Assembly: GCA_005019695.1 (NCBI GenBank)
Contig: RXID01022476.1
Location: 1 to 64,000, forward strand
Source of the DNA: Trichopus zeylanicus subsp. travancoricus
Taxonomy: Eukaryota; Streptophyta; Magnoliopsida; Dioscoreales; Dioscoreaceae
Direction: 5' to 3'
DNA length: 64,000 nucleotides
In this document: positions 45,986-57,160 of the stretch, piece after piece
Layout: the number at the start of each line of letters is the position of its first letter
Position numbering within the stretch: the stretch's first letter is position 1
Made by a program: the position numbers and the translations under genes
The notes under the pieces: model-generated
Seen by the model: only the letters and a program-made list of their open reading frames with translations
What the model was told of the DNA's origin: nothing
Databases searched by the model: none

Positions 45986-46453
45986 TTGCAACCGAATTTT
46001 TTTGCAAAACCCAAGCCCAAGCCTCGGCAAACCCAAGCCCAAGTCCAAGCGAACCTGGAGGCCAATGGAGCAGGCAAGGGAGGAGAGGAAGGAGGCAGCA
46101 GCGGTGTAGTCGGGGTCCGGGTGGGCAGTGGGGATGCGGAGGTACTGTTGGAAGAGCTGAAGAAGACAATCCGGTGGCAGATTTCTTCACTGAAATCGAC
46201 GAGGAGAGGAAGGAGGCGGCGGCGGTATAGTCGGGGTTCGGGTGGGCAGTGGGGATGCGGAGGTACTGCTGGAAGAGCTAAAGAAGACGACCCGGTGGCG
46301 GATTTCTTCGTTGAAATCGAAGAGCCAGCCTTGAAGATCAGCTCCTCTCAAGAATCCCTCCTCGCTCGCTCCGGCTTCCTCGGGGAATCTGACAACGGTC
46401 TCACCGCCTTCTCCTCCTCCTCTGACGGCCCATCCTCTCTCGCAGGTGAGTGA
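45986..46453 (+). pseudogene. Captured exon-like frame inside the hAT-like element
   Basis: A 155-codon frame. Its last 55 residues (DDPVADFFVEIEEPALKISS... to ...DGPSSLAGE) have the look of a real acidic Ser-rich protein segment, and a consensus 5' splice site (CGCAG/GTGAGT) follows at 46446. I do not recognise the parent gene. The first part is translated from hAT end sequence (Lys-Pro repeats) and from a 121-bp internal duplication, so only about 46260-46445 is likely to be exon. Confidence 0.5.
46080..46321. repeat. 121-bp tandem duplication in the captured segment
   Basis: Two units (about 46080-46200 and 46201-46321) with few differences, marked by GGAGAGGAAGGAGGC at 46082 and 46203. 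Because 121 is not a multiple of three, the two units are read in different frames. Confidence 0.88.
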
Positions 46454-46940
46454 CCTAGGGCCACGACGTGGAAACCCTAGTTTGGTGGTCAGTGAGGACT
46501 GGAGGAGCTTGATCGGCGGGGGTCGGCATCACTGAGAGATCCAAGACTCGATCGAAGAGATGAGATACTACGAACATGGATCGAGAGGAGAAGGGAGGAG
46601 ATGATTTGGAGAAGGAGATCAGGGAATGGGGACTTAGGGCTGAAATGAGAGGCGAGAGCGAGAGCGGCGAGAGCACCGAACCGATTGTTAAACCGAAACA
46701 AATAACCGATTAGCCCAAAACCGAAACCAGCTGTCCAGTGATATATATATAATTCGGTTCGGTTCGGTTTTTATGGTTTTTCAAATTCAATAACCGAAAC
46801 CGAAACCGAATTACAAAAATTTCGATTTTCAAAACCGAACCGAACCAAAAACCGAATAACCCGAATCGAATCGATTATTCGATTTCAGTTCAGTTGGTTA
46901 ATTCGGTTTTAACCGAATAGTACACACCCCTAGGGCTAAC

Positions 46941-48589
46941 TAATATTTTATAACTCAATATATGATTTTGAAAAATTCAAAATTTATAGTAATCAATTAT
47001 GAGAGATTCGACGAGTATTTCAATTGGGATTAAGAAATTTTGGATACACTGAACTATCTTATTTCACTATAAATAAATAAGCATACATAAAAATATGAGC
47101 TAATATTGAATTCTTGATTGTTATTAATTTATGTATCGAGACCATTATTATTAGAGAATTCTTGATGATTTTTTAATAATATAATTTTTTTTTGCAAATA
47201 GATGACAAATCAAACTAATAGATTGAACACTTAAAAGAGGCTATCGATTAATGTCGATAATGAACCAGGTTCCATCAATGCCTTTCATGTTTAAAATCTT
47301 AGGTAAAAGTAAAAGATTTTAGCTGCATTGGTGGTATTCTTTGGGTTCCATATTCAAAACTTTTGAGTCCATTTTATAAGGTATCATCGTGATTTCAATC
47401 GTAATTCATTAATTAAAATACAAAATTAAAATAAATTATATGATATTATTCTAAAAGCGATCATTATATTTGGTAAGTCTGAACTAATTGGCTCTTAACA
47501 TCCGATCAATATTCATGTTAAAATCACGATTAGTTAATTGTGTGAGCAATGAAATATAATGTGATTTGAGCAGTCTATTTTTTCAAATACATACAATTGT
47601 GTTTCGATGAGTGTGATAATAGAAATTAAAAACCTAGTTGGAGAAATAAAGGACGACAAAAAAAATTAAATGTTCACTAAATTGGTAAATTCTTTTCCAC
47701 TATGAATTACACTTTTAAGATTAATGTTATGGTAAACAAATTTAACTAATGCAAATGTATTATAATTATTGTCTGTAAAGTCATTATTTAACCATTACAC
47801 TAATTTTAAGGTACAGTCAATAGTAAAAACTTGTTTGGACGATTAAAAAAAGAAAATGCAATCATAGGAATTGAAATTGGACGCAGGTTCAATTACTAGA
47901 ATAAATCCTACAATTCATAAGAATTCAAAAAAAAAAAAATCTTTTTTTTTTTACTTTTCTATCAAATCAAATAATTTCAACAAAATTTGGTCTTTCCAAA
48001 AGCGATTCAAAACGTATTTAAAATAATTTCTTACATAAACAACGATTTCCAGTTTAAGAGCATGGATAAGCTCACACTACAACATTTCAGTTTCCATACT
48101 TCAAATTTTTTCTGTCCTTTTTAACCAATACTATAATATTTTGAATATCTCCAAAAATATTTAAAATGCTAAAAAAAGTTTTTTTACATTTATTTCCGAC
48201 ACCTAAGAAACTGCAGTAAAATAATGATGTAAAAAATTCTGACATTTTTAAAATATCATAAACTTTTCTAAAAAATACCAAAAATATTTCTAATGTTTCT
48301 CAAAAAAATACCCAAAATATTCCCTACATTCGAGGGAAGAAAATGTTGGAAATATTCTCTTTTCCATATAATCTTTGTTTTTAAAATAGGTATCTCGTAT
48401 TTTGAAAAAATCATATTACAAATAAATATTTTAATACATTATATTTATATAATAGTCTAAAAATTATATAATATAGCAGTATGAAAATTATTCAACCAAT
48501 CAATTGGTTCTCTTGAACTAGATTTTGCAATGCTCTGTCGATCAACCGGTCATCCGATTCAGATCGAGATCGATAGAGATGAAAATAAT
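46941..48589. other. AT-rich intergenic stretch
   Basis: No gene. Short homopolymer runs (A and T near 47928-47952) and a minus-strand 64-codon frame (48087-48281) without recognisable domain. Confidence 0.45.
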
Positions 48590-48960
48590 TCCTTATCCAA
48601 TCACATTAGCAATTACCAGAATTTTTATCAAGATTGCAATCCCAAATTATATGAATTAAGGATAAGATTTAAGTCTCAAATTTCATTAAGAATTCATTCA
48701 AATATTGAAAGATCCTCTTAGCCAATCTCATCAAAATTGCAATTTCAAATCGTATCAATCAAAAAAAAGATTCAAATATCAAATTTCATTAAGAACCCAA
48801 TCAAATGTTGAAAGATTCTCTTGGCCAATCTCATTAAGATTGTCATCTCAAGTTGTATCAATCAAGTGTAAGATTTATATCTCAAATTTCATTGAGAGTC
48901 CAATCAAATCTGAAAAGAATCCTCATCCAATCTCATCAACAATCAATATAATTTTCAATT
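48590..48960 (+). repeat. About 103-bp tandem repeat
   Basis: About four units marked by 'ccaatctcattaagattgcaat' and 'caaatttcattaagaa' words. Starts near 48592, 48717, 48820 and 48922, the first interval longer through an insertion. Two open frames (48530-48721 and 48705-48962) are by-products of the repeat. Confidence 0.8.
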
Positions 48961-49189
48961 AAGAAAATTACAATCTCAGAATATATCAATCAAATATTCA
49001 AATTTGAGATCTAATTACAAAAACATATCCCATCAAATCTCAAGTCCAAATCAATTAATGACTTGATTTGAAAATCCTCTATATCCTACAAAACCCTACA
49101 AGAATCAACACAAAAGACATGAATTTCACACAAATTTTGAACAAATTCTAGAGGAATTGAACACAAATTATCGGAGAGATTGTGAGTAC

Positions 49190-51079
49190 AAATTAGTATA
49201 AAGAGGAGCACGAAGTTCAGCAAAAGGGAGATCTCATCGAGGATGAAACAAGAGAGCATCGAGGAGATGTAAGGCTCCTATTCTTCTTTGTCCTTTTTTG
49301 ATTTTATTTCTTCTTCTTTCTTTGTCTCTTGTGAGGGTCCTGTTACCTCGTACTCCTGCTGCCCCCTTTTCTTGCTCGGGCCACCTGCGGCCTCGCTCTC
49401 CTCCCAATGCTATTTATTCCGTTCACAAAATACTTAACTATTTGAGTTCAGATGACAGAACCCGGGGGGTAGGATACCCAAACCACGCCATTGGCACCTC
49501 TTTTTCTCCACTAACACAAGGCCAACCATAGCCCTCTGTCTCCTCCTATGCATCAATTTCTATCACCACCATGACCACTTGTAGCCTCGAATACTAATAG
49601 ACCTCTATCACCACTGCAATCACCTACAGCCTCGTGCATCGGCAAATCTTTGTCAATACCACGGCCACATCTCCACCCACAATCCAACCATCACCATGGC
49701 ACCATCCTACTATAAAATTTGAATTTTGAGGTCCACCACGAATGTCTCAAAAGACAGAGAAGAGATGATGATGAAAACCCACTTGGATTTATTTAGACTA
49801 TAAGCCAGTTTAGGGGCTCGTCAAATATTTATTTGAACTATAGGCTAGTCTGCGGGTTTCTCAAGTGTCTATTTAGACTATAGGCCAGCTGGTGAGTTCA
49901 CATGTTATCATGATAGTCTGGGGTCTCTCAAGTTAAAGCAAAATCAAGAAAATTGATTAAATAACTCAATCACATTAAACTTAAGCCAATTTGGCTAAGA
50001 TAAATGAATGAAATCAAGTCAACCCAAATAAAGCAAAGGATGAACACAATGGACAAAGAACAAATAGAGTAGAACTAATCCAAACAGGTAGAAAAGCCCT
50101 CTACTAGTTGACTTGTTTTATTCTATCAAGCGCCCACACTCGTTCAGTCGGACGACCAGTACCTGAACTAGTCATCCAGTTCTATTAAAACAAAAATAAT
50201 ACTTGCATAGCCCATCGACCGACATCCCAAACAATCATCTGCTTTAGTCAAAAAGTTGATGACTTGGGTTCAGAATCATCCAAATCGGGTCAAATTTCGA
50301 TCAACCCAAATCTAGGTCAATTTATGTTCAAACTAAGTTAGCCCAGAAACAAAAATTAAGTTTGGCTTAAAATCCAATCAAGTCAAATAACATTCAAACT
50401 AAATCAAAGAAAATTTGAAATGGACTATAATTTCGTCAGACCATGACATGTTCAAATTGAAGGCTAATTGGGTCAAACAATATTTGAACTAAGTCACAAT
50501 AAGTTCTAATAGAAATCTAAAGTGAGTCAAATATTGTTCGAAATAAATCAAAATAATTTTGAATTGAAACTACATTTGAATCAAATCAAAACAAATTTGA
50601 ATTGAACCCTAATCAAGTTAAACCATATTTGAATTCTAATTGAGCCAAGCTATGTTCCAATCAAATCAAATGATTTGAATCAAGTTTGAAACAAGCCCTA
50701 ATTGGGCCAAGCCAAGTTCAAAACAAATCCAATCAAGCCAAGACATGTTTGAACTAAACCCAACTAGGTTGAGCCAAGTTTGAATCAAGTCCCAACTGGG
50801 TCAAGCTAAGTTTAAACCAAACCTTAATTGGGTTAAACCAAATTAAAATAAAACCCAAAATAGGTCAAAATATGAACCAAAAGTAGGTCAAAACCTTAAT
50901 TAGAAAAAAAGGTCAAAATCTGAACCAAAAAAAGATAAAAAATAAATCAAAAATAGGTCAAATCTTAACCATAAATAAGTCAAAACTTAAACTAGAAATA
51001 GATCAAAATCTAGATCAAAACTGAGTTAGACTTGAACCAGAAACAAATCAAATTTGAACAAAATAAGTTCAAATAGAAC
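49190..51079 (+). repeat. MA element E, plus strand, cut by a copia insertion
   Basis: GC-rich leader 49290-49520, 'cacggccac' phrases 49560-49690 as in C, three units of array 4 (49783-49905), the junction phrase 'tcatgatagtctggggtctctcaa' shared with C at 36125, and array 5 to 51075. The 'ttcaaatagaact' at its end is the same phrase that precedes the second PBS-like copy in C (37160), so the copia element entered exactly there. No recognisable head. Confidence 0.7.
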
Positions 51080-52370
51080 TATTTTCCCTCCTCGTTTTGA
51101 TGATGAATAAACAATATTTGATGATTTACTTGAGTTGTGTTTAGCCAAAATACTTAAAGCTCTCAAGGAAACTTTCAAAAGTTTAAAAAAATGAAGAAGC
51201 AGGATGATAGATCGATGAGTATGGCTTGATGAGATAAAGAGATGGCTCGAGATAGCTCGAGATGGCTAGGAGGTGTCTACAATAACTTAAAGATTCATGG
51301 ATGACATGAACAAGGCCAAGACAAATCAAGAAATCGGCTTTGAGTAGGTTTAGCTTTTTTAAATTTTTAGTTGAGTCAAAAATTTGTTTGAGATGAATCA
51401 TTTAGTATTCAATGTCATATAGAGTTCTACATGAAGCCCGTAATAGAACTTTTCTAACTAAACTAGATGTCCACTTTAGAACTGAATAACCAGTTAAGTC
51501 AAATTTAAAATTCAAAATTTAGTCCTATGTAGAACTAGATGACCGATTGATAACTAGATGTCTGACCAGTAATTCAAGTTCTAGTCTATTAACCAAAATT
51601 GGACATTTGGTTGGGAATCGGACCCATGACTAGGGTTCAAGTTTTAACAGAATGGGATGCTTAATTGGGAATCCGACATCTAGTTGGGCAATGAGTCAAT
51701 ACTGATAAATTAGAACTGAATGAGCAATTATCAAAAATAGATATTCGGTTCAAATTTTTCATGCGGCTAACAACTAGTTTTTTGACTATTGGAGTGAACC
51801 AAATGGTGGGGTCTTACTCCCAATGGCTTTCTTTGACTCAATAGGCATAAATAGAGTTGAAGGAGATTCACTTAACAACCTTTTGGTAATCTTTGAAAAC
51901 TTTTACATCTTCTAATCTGTGAGAAGATAGATCAAAAGCCCTTTCTACTCTATAATCATAGTTGAGCTCTAAAATTCCAAATCACAAATAAATTTTTATT
52001 ACCTTTCTTTCAATCTTGAGAGAACTTTGTATGGGTTAAAGTTATCTTTATTTATTTCCATTTTTCACTTGTAACCCACTCCAAGATTGTGTGAAGTGGT
52101 TGAGACACTCTAACTTTGGATTCGAGTTGCATCTTTCTAGTTGGAGTAAGAGGAGTTATAGGAGGTTGGCTTCACCAACAAAACAACACACTAGTGGAGG
52201 GTTAAAGTCCTCATGATGGAGGCAAGGGCTATGGAATAGGAATAGTTAGTCTCTGAACTATGTTATACTATTGTGCACTCTTAACTTGCTCTATTTAATT
52301 ACTTACACTTGTAATTATTTGAGAAATGGTTTTGAATCCTTAATAGTGATTGGTGGTCTTTGTGCTTATA
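51080..52370 (+). repeat. 5' LTR of the Sirevirus-like element
   Basis: About 1.29 kb. It starts TATTTTCCCTCCTCG, aligned with TGTTATCTCTCCTAG of the 3' LTR, so the terminal TG has mutated to TA. It contains the 'ggcataaatagagttgaa' segment, a plausible TATA region (51843-51860), shared with 59710. Confidence 0.85.
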
Positions 52371-52372
52371 AT

Positions 52373-52385
52373 TGGTATTAGAGCC
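52373..52385 (+). other. Primer-binding site, Sirevirus-like element
   Basis: TGGTATTAGAGCC, one base away from the usual Met-tRNA site, two bases after the LTR end. Confidence 0.85.
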
Positions 52386-52499
52386 TATGCTCTTGATTTT
52401 AGTTTAATCACATAAAATTGTTTGATCCATATTTATGAAAAATTTTGCACTTCACCATCTTTTCAAGAGGAAAAATCTACCACTCGTCCACCATTATTC

Positions 52500-53530
52500 A
52501 AATATTAGAGAGCCCAATTTGGGTCTTCATAAAAATCATTGATTATGATCTATGGTGGCTAGTAGAAGAAGGGTATACTCCACCTACAAAAATAATTGAT
52601 GGGGTGAAGGTTCCCAAACCCAAGGATGAATGAGATGAGGTTGATAAGAAAAATAATTCTTTAAATGTGAATGTGATGAATATTTTGTATTGCACTTTTG
52701 ATCCATTTGAATTCAATCATATTAGTATGTTTGAGATGGCTCATGATATTTGTTATTGTCTTGAGGTTACCCATGAGGGCACAAAATAAGTAAGAGAACC
52801 TAAAGTGAATATATTAATTAACCAATATGAACTTTTTAAGATTAGACCAAATGAGTCTATCACCAATATGTTTACACACTTTACTGATATTATTGATACT
52901 TTTAAATATCTTGGTAAAATGTATACTAATGATGAGATGGTTAGAAAGATTTTGAGATGTTTGTCTAGGTCTTGGGATCCAAAGGTGACGACTATTCAAG
53001 AGGCTAAAAATCTCAATATACTACCTTTGGAGGAGCTTCTAGGATCTCTCATTACTCACAAAATAACAATAAAGGACTGGATCCAAGAGGACAAGGAAGG
53101 CAAGAACAAGAAGAATATTGCATTCAAAGCCAAGGAGTCAAGTGGAGAAGAAGAGGAAGATAGTGATGAAGACATGGTGCTTCTAACAAGAAAATTCATG
53201 AAAATTTTCAAGAATAAGCATATGCCAAGAAAGCCAAGAAATGGTGAGAGGAGCAACCAAATCATGGAAGATTAGAAAGACATATTACATGCTTTAAGTG
53301 CAAGAAGCCAGACCACATAAAGGCAAATTGCCCTCTCAACAACCAATCCAAGAAATTCAAGGTTAATAAGAAGAAGGCAATGGTGGTAATATGGGATCAC
53401 TCTAAAGAGGAGAGTGAGGATGCCTCATCCAATGATGAGATTGTGAACTTATGCCTCGTGGCAAATAAGAATGAAGTATATGACTTATCCTTCGAGAAAT
53501 TACAAGAAGCTTTTGAAGAATCATTTTAAA
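52500..53530 (+). pseudogene. Sirevirus-like gag with CCHC knuckle
   Basis: Reading frame 2 from about 52500 gives IDYDLWWLVEEG, then YTPPTKIIDGVKVPKP, then stops at 52631 and near 52787, then the open piece 52805-53275 with the UBN2-type gag segment (NMFTHFTDII, EEMVRKILRC-like, EELLGSLITH). A one-base frameshift near 53275 moves the CCHC knuckle CFKCKKPDHIKANC (53290-53331) into frame 1. The acidic, Lys-rich linker before the knuckle is typical. Gag coats and packages the element RNA. Not functional here. Confidence 0.88.
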
Positions 53531-54600
53531 GGTATGAAAAATTGAGTCTCAATAATGCTTCATTGAGAAAGAAACTATCTACACTTGAAAATGATTTTAA
53601 TATTTTGAAATCTTCTAACTTGCAATTGCAAAAGGGATATCGATGCACTCTAAGTAGAATATGATATTTTCAAATTCTCTAAAACTACTTGTGATTGCCA
53701 AAATAATCTTGCTATGCTTAGAATGAGAATAGCCATTTAAGAAAAGCTTTACAAAATTTCTTTCATGGAAATACAATTTTAAACAAGATTTTCAAAAGTC
53801 AAAGGAATATTTTGAATAAATTCGGTTTAGGCTTTATTTCAACTTCTTAGTTCAAAGATACTAAAACAACTTTTGTGAAGGCATCAACTATAACTCATTC
53901 TCATTTGACTTGTACTTGTTGTTGTAGAAGAGGGAATGTCTCCCCTAATTGCCAATTAAGAGAAACACTTCTCTTAAGAAAATATGAGTATGTAAGGGGA
54001 TAATATGAAAAGTCAAGGAATCCAAGTTTGTTTGGGTTTCTAAAACATCTCAAACATGAGTATTGTTGAAGTAGGTAAGGATAACCCATGTACTTTTACT
54101 TGCTATATCCTATGGTCATTCTCTAGCTAATATAATAGAGGTAAGCAATTTCATCTCATATTTCTTGCATGATTATTTACTTTTATATCCATTTGTATAC
54201 CCCCTTTTCTAACCTTGAGGACCCATAATTGAGAATGGGTACCTACCCAATTTTGATGTGTTAGTTGTGCCTAGACTCCAAGAAAAAAAAATGAGAAATA
54301 GTTCCACGATAGTGAATGCTTAAGACACATCACAGAAAATCCATCCATGTTCAACAAGTTGGTAAGAAAAGATAGAGGATTTGTTACTTTTGAAAATAAT
54401 GGTAAAGGTAAAATTATTGGTAAAGATGACATTTCTATTAGTTCTTCTCTTATTAAAGGTGTCAATTAGTCAATTACATGATAAAGAATTTCATGTCTTA
54501 TTTAATCTAATCATTACATAGTTATATATAATGATAGTGACAATATTACTTTTGTTGGTCATCATGATGGAAATATCTATATTATTGATCAAAATGACCT
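53531..54600 (+). pseudogene. Linker/protease region, worn
   Basis: Between the knuckle and the pre-integrase segment. Short frames only. The protease should lie near 54270-54330, where 'SECLRHITENPSMF' fits the SGCSRHMTG-type segment that follows the copia protease site. The catalytic Asp motif is not readable. Confidence 0.45.
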
Positions 54601-54619
54601 TAATGTTGAAAAGTATTTT

Positions 54620-55215
54620 GTAGTCCATTAGAATTATAAATGGCTTTGGCATAGACATTTTGGACACACATACATGGATTCTAGTGCCACAGTCAACTAA
54701 AAGCTTGTGGGAGGTCTATCCAAAGGCAAATTTCTCAAAAATCAAATATATGATGCATACAAAATGGGAAAGTAAGTGAAGTCCTCACACAAACTCAAGA
54801 AGGTGGTATCAACTACAAGACTGCTTCAACTTCTTCACCTAGACTTATTTGGACCCATTGGGACTACAAGTATAAGAGGCAAAAACTATGTCTTGGTAAT
54901 TATTGATGACTTTTCAAGATTTACATGGGTTCCATTTCTTACCAATAAAAGTGATACTTTGGATACTTTTGTTGGTTTTGCAAAACATATTAAAAATGAA
55001 TAGGGTTATTTGATTTCCAAAATTAGAAGTGATCATGGAGGAGAATTTGAAAATCATCCATTTGAAGAATTTTGTATTGAAAATGGCATTGAGCATAGCT
55101 TTTTAGTTCCTCATACTCCATAACAAAATGGAGTTGTTGAGAGAGACAATAGGTCTGTTTAAGAGATGGCAAGGGTCTTTCTTAACGAGTACTCTCTACC
55201 TAAGTATTTTTGAGT
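54620..55215 (+). pseudogene. copia pre-integrase and integrase remnant
   Basis: WLWHRHFGH near 54640 is the pre-integrase His segment. The open frame 54776-55003 gives LHLDLFGPIG with the first catalytic Asp and VIIDDFSRFTWV. After a stop the frame continues with RSDHGGEFEN (second Asp) and NGVVERDNR (catalytic Glu). The D-D-E triad is thus still readable, but several stops interrupt the frame. Integrase joins element DNA to the host chromosome. Confidence 0.88.
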
Positions 55216-55349
55216 GAAGACCATTGACAAAATCATACAATAGATCAAATTATAGGTGATGTTAATCAAGAGATAAAAACTCATCATGCTATTAAGTATA
55301 ATTTCAATCATATTGCATTTTTTTTTCCTCACATTAAGCCCAAGAACTT

Positions 55350-55990
55350 TCAAGAAGTTCAAAAAAATGAGAGTTGGATTCTTGCTATGCAAGAAGAACT
55401 AAAGCAATTTAAGTAAAATCAAGTTTGGGAACTTGTTTAAAGACCAAATGACTACCCAACTATTGATACCAAATGGGTCTATAGGAATAAGCTAGATGCA
55501 AATGGTGTTGTGGTTAGAACAAGGCTAGATTAGTAGTCAAGGGTTTCAACCAAATTGAATTCATTGATTTTGAAGAAACTTTTACACCCTTTGCTTGTTT
55601 AGAATCTACTTAGATTTTATTTGATTTTGCATATTATAAAGGTTTCAAAATATTTCAAATAAATGTCAAAAGTACTTTCTTAAATTAGGTTGAACAACCT
55701 CCCAATTTTGAAGATTTTAATTTTCTAAATCATGTTTTAAAATTGAATGAGGTACTATATGGTCTTAAGCAAACTCCAAGAACTTGGTATGAGATACTAA
55801 GTTCCTTCTTGATTTCAAATGATTTTAAAAAAGGTCACATAGATACCACATTATTTCTTTTAATAGTGCATAATGATCTATTAGTGGTATAAATTTATGT
55901 TGATGATATTATATTTAGTGCTACTAATAAAAATCTATATGAGATATTTGCAAGGACTATGAAGGAGGAGTTCAATATGAGCAAGATGGG
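55350..55990 (+). pseudogene. copia reverse transcriptase remnant
   Basis: WILAMQEELKQF opens the domain, followed by NQVWELV, DTKWVYRNKLD, FEETFTPFA, FQINVKSTFLN, LYGLKQTPRTWYE and the catalytic IYVDDIIFSATN near 55895. Stops occur at most former Gln/Trp codons, and one frameshift lies near 55525. Confidence 0.88.
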
Positions 55991-56084
55991 AGAACCATAT
56001 TTCTTCCTTGAACTCTAAGTACAATAATTAAAAAAATAAGATTTTTATTAACTAAATTAAGTACACTAAGGAGCTACTCAAAAA

Positions 56085-56830
56085 GTTTAACATGGATGAA
56101 GCCAAAGCAATAGGAACTCCAATGAGCCCTTTAACCAAGTTGGACAAGGATGAAGATAGTGAAAAGGTTGATGAAAAGTGGTATAGAGGTATAATTAGTA
56201 ATTTATTGTATCTTACCGCAAGTAGACCTAATATTATGTTTAATGTTCATGTATGCACTAGATTTCAAGCATCCCCTAGGAAATCCCATTTAGTTATCAT
56301 GAATTTACATACTTAGATACCTTAAGGGCACAATAGACTTAGGATTGTGGTATCTAAGGGATGATGATTTTATCAATTTTGTAATGCAGACTATGCCGGA
56401 TGTCATGTGGATAGAAAGAGTACTAGTAGCACATTCCAATTTCTTGGAAAGTCTCTCATCCCATAGAGTTCCAAGAAATAAAACTCAATGGATCTTTCTA
56501 TCACTAAAGCAAAATATGTAGTCATGGGTTGTTATTATTCTCAAATACTTTGGATGAGACAAACACTCCAGATTTTAATTGTGATTTTTCAAATATACTA
56601 ATTTAGTATGACAATACTAGTGTCTATCAGTTTGTCCAAAAATTTGGTACAACATTATTTCTCAAAACATATTGATATTTGCCATTATTTTCATTGAGAT
56701 CATATTTTGAAAAGAGATATTTTACTAATTTTCATTAAAATTGTTTGTCAACTCATGGATGTTTTCATAAAACTTTTAGATGAGACATAGTTTTATTTCA
56801 TTCAAAATGCTATTGACATTGTAGAGCTTA
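56085..56830 (+). pseudogene. copia RT connection and RNase H remnant
   Basis: The open piece 56092-56316 contains GIISNLLYLTASRPNIMF. Then DYAGCHVDRKSTSSTFQFLG (first Asp, about 56390) and SITKAKYVVMGCYYSQILWM (second acidic position changed to Lys-Tyr context) follow with frameshifts. The end resembles the KDVFTKPL-type copia RNase H terminus. Confidence 0.8.
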
Positions 56831-57160
56831 CATGATTTTATGTGCTTTCAGAATCAAAGTTTTAGTTTTATTTCTAGACTTTACAAGGGTCATTCTTATC
56901 CAAACTAGACAACTATTTCTAAGATGAACGTCTATTATAAGAAAAAGATTCTTTGTTAGATGGCCATTTGACAAACGAATGTCTAGTACAGAAATGTTTG
57001 AACTACCAGATAGCTATAGTCAGATGCCCATTTGACCAAATGGATGTTCAAAATGCGCAAATAAGGCCTAATTTTGAATTTTAAAATCCTAGCCACCATG
57101 TCTTTTTCATCTCATTCTCACATGTGACCCCTCTCCATTGATTTCCTCAAGCGCTCTAGT

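Larger units (their letters stand above)
45814..46940. mobile_element. Non-autonomous hAT-like element with exon-like cargo
   Basis: The element is 45822-46932. It begins TAGGGCTGTGCA and ends, in complement, TAGGGGTGTGTA, typical of hAT terminal inverted repeats. Flanks GAGTTAAC (45814-45821) and GGGCTAAC (46933-46940) match at 6 of 8 bases, as expected for an 8-bp hAT target duplication. Both subterminal regions (45840-46000 and 46680-46920) are packed with ACCGAA/TTCGGT hexamers in both orientations, so the ends can fold back. There is no transposase. The centre (46010-46680) is GC-rich and unlike the ends, which suggests captured host sequence. Confidence 0.8.

Noticed and set aside
48530..48962. 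Two adjacent open frames
   Set aside because: Both are explained by the 103-bp tandem repeat.
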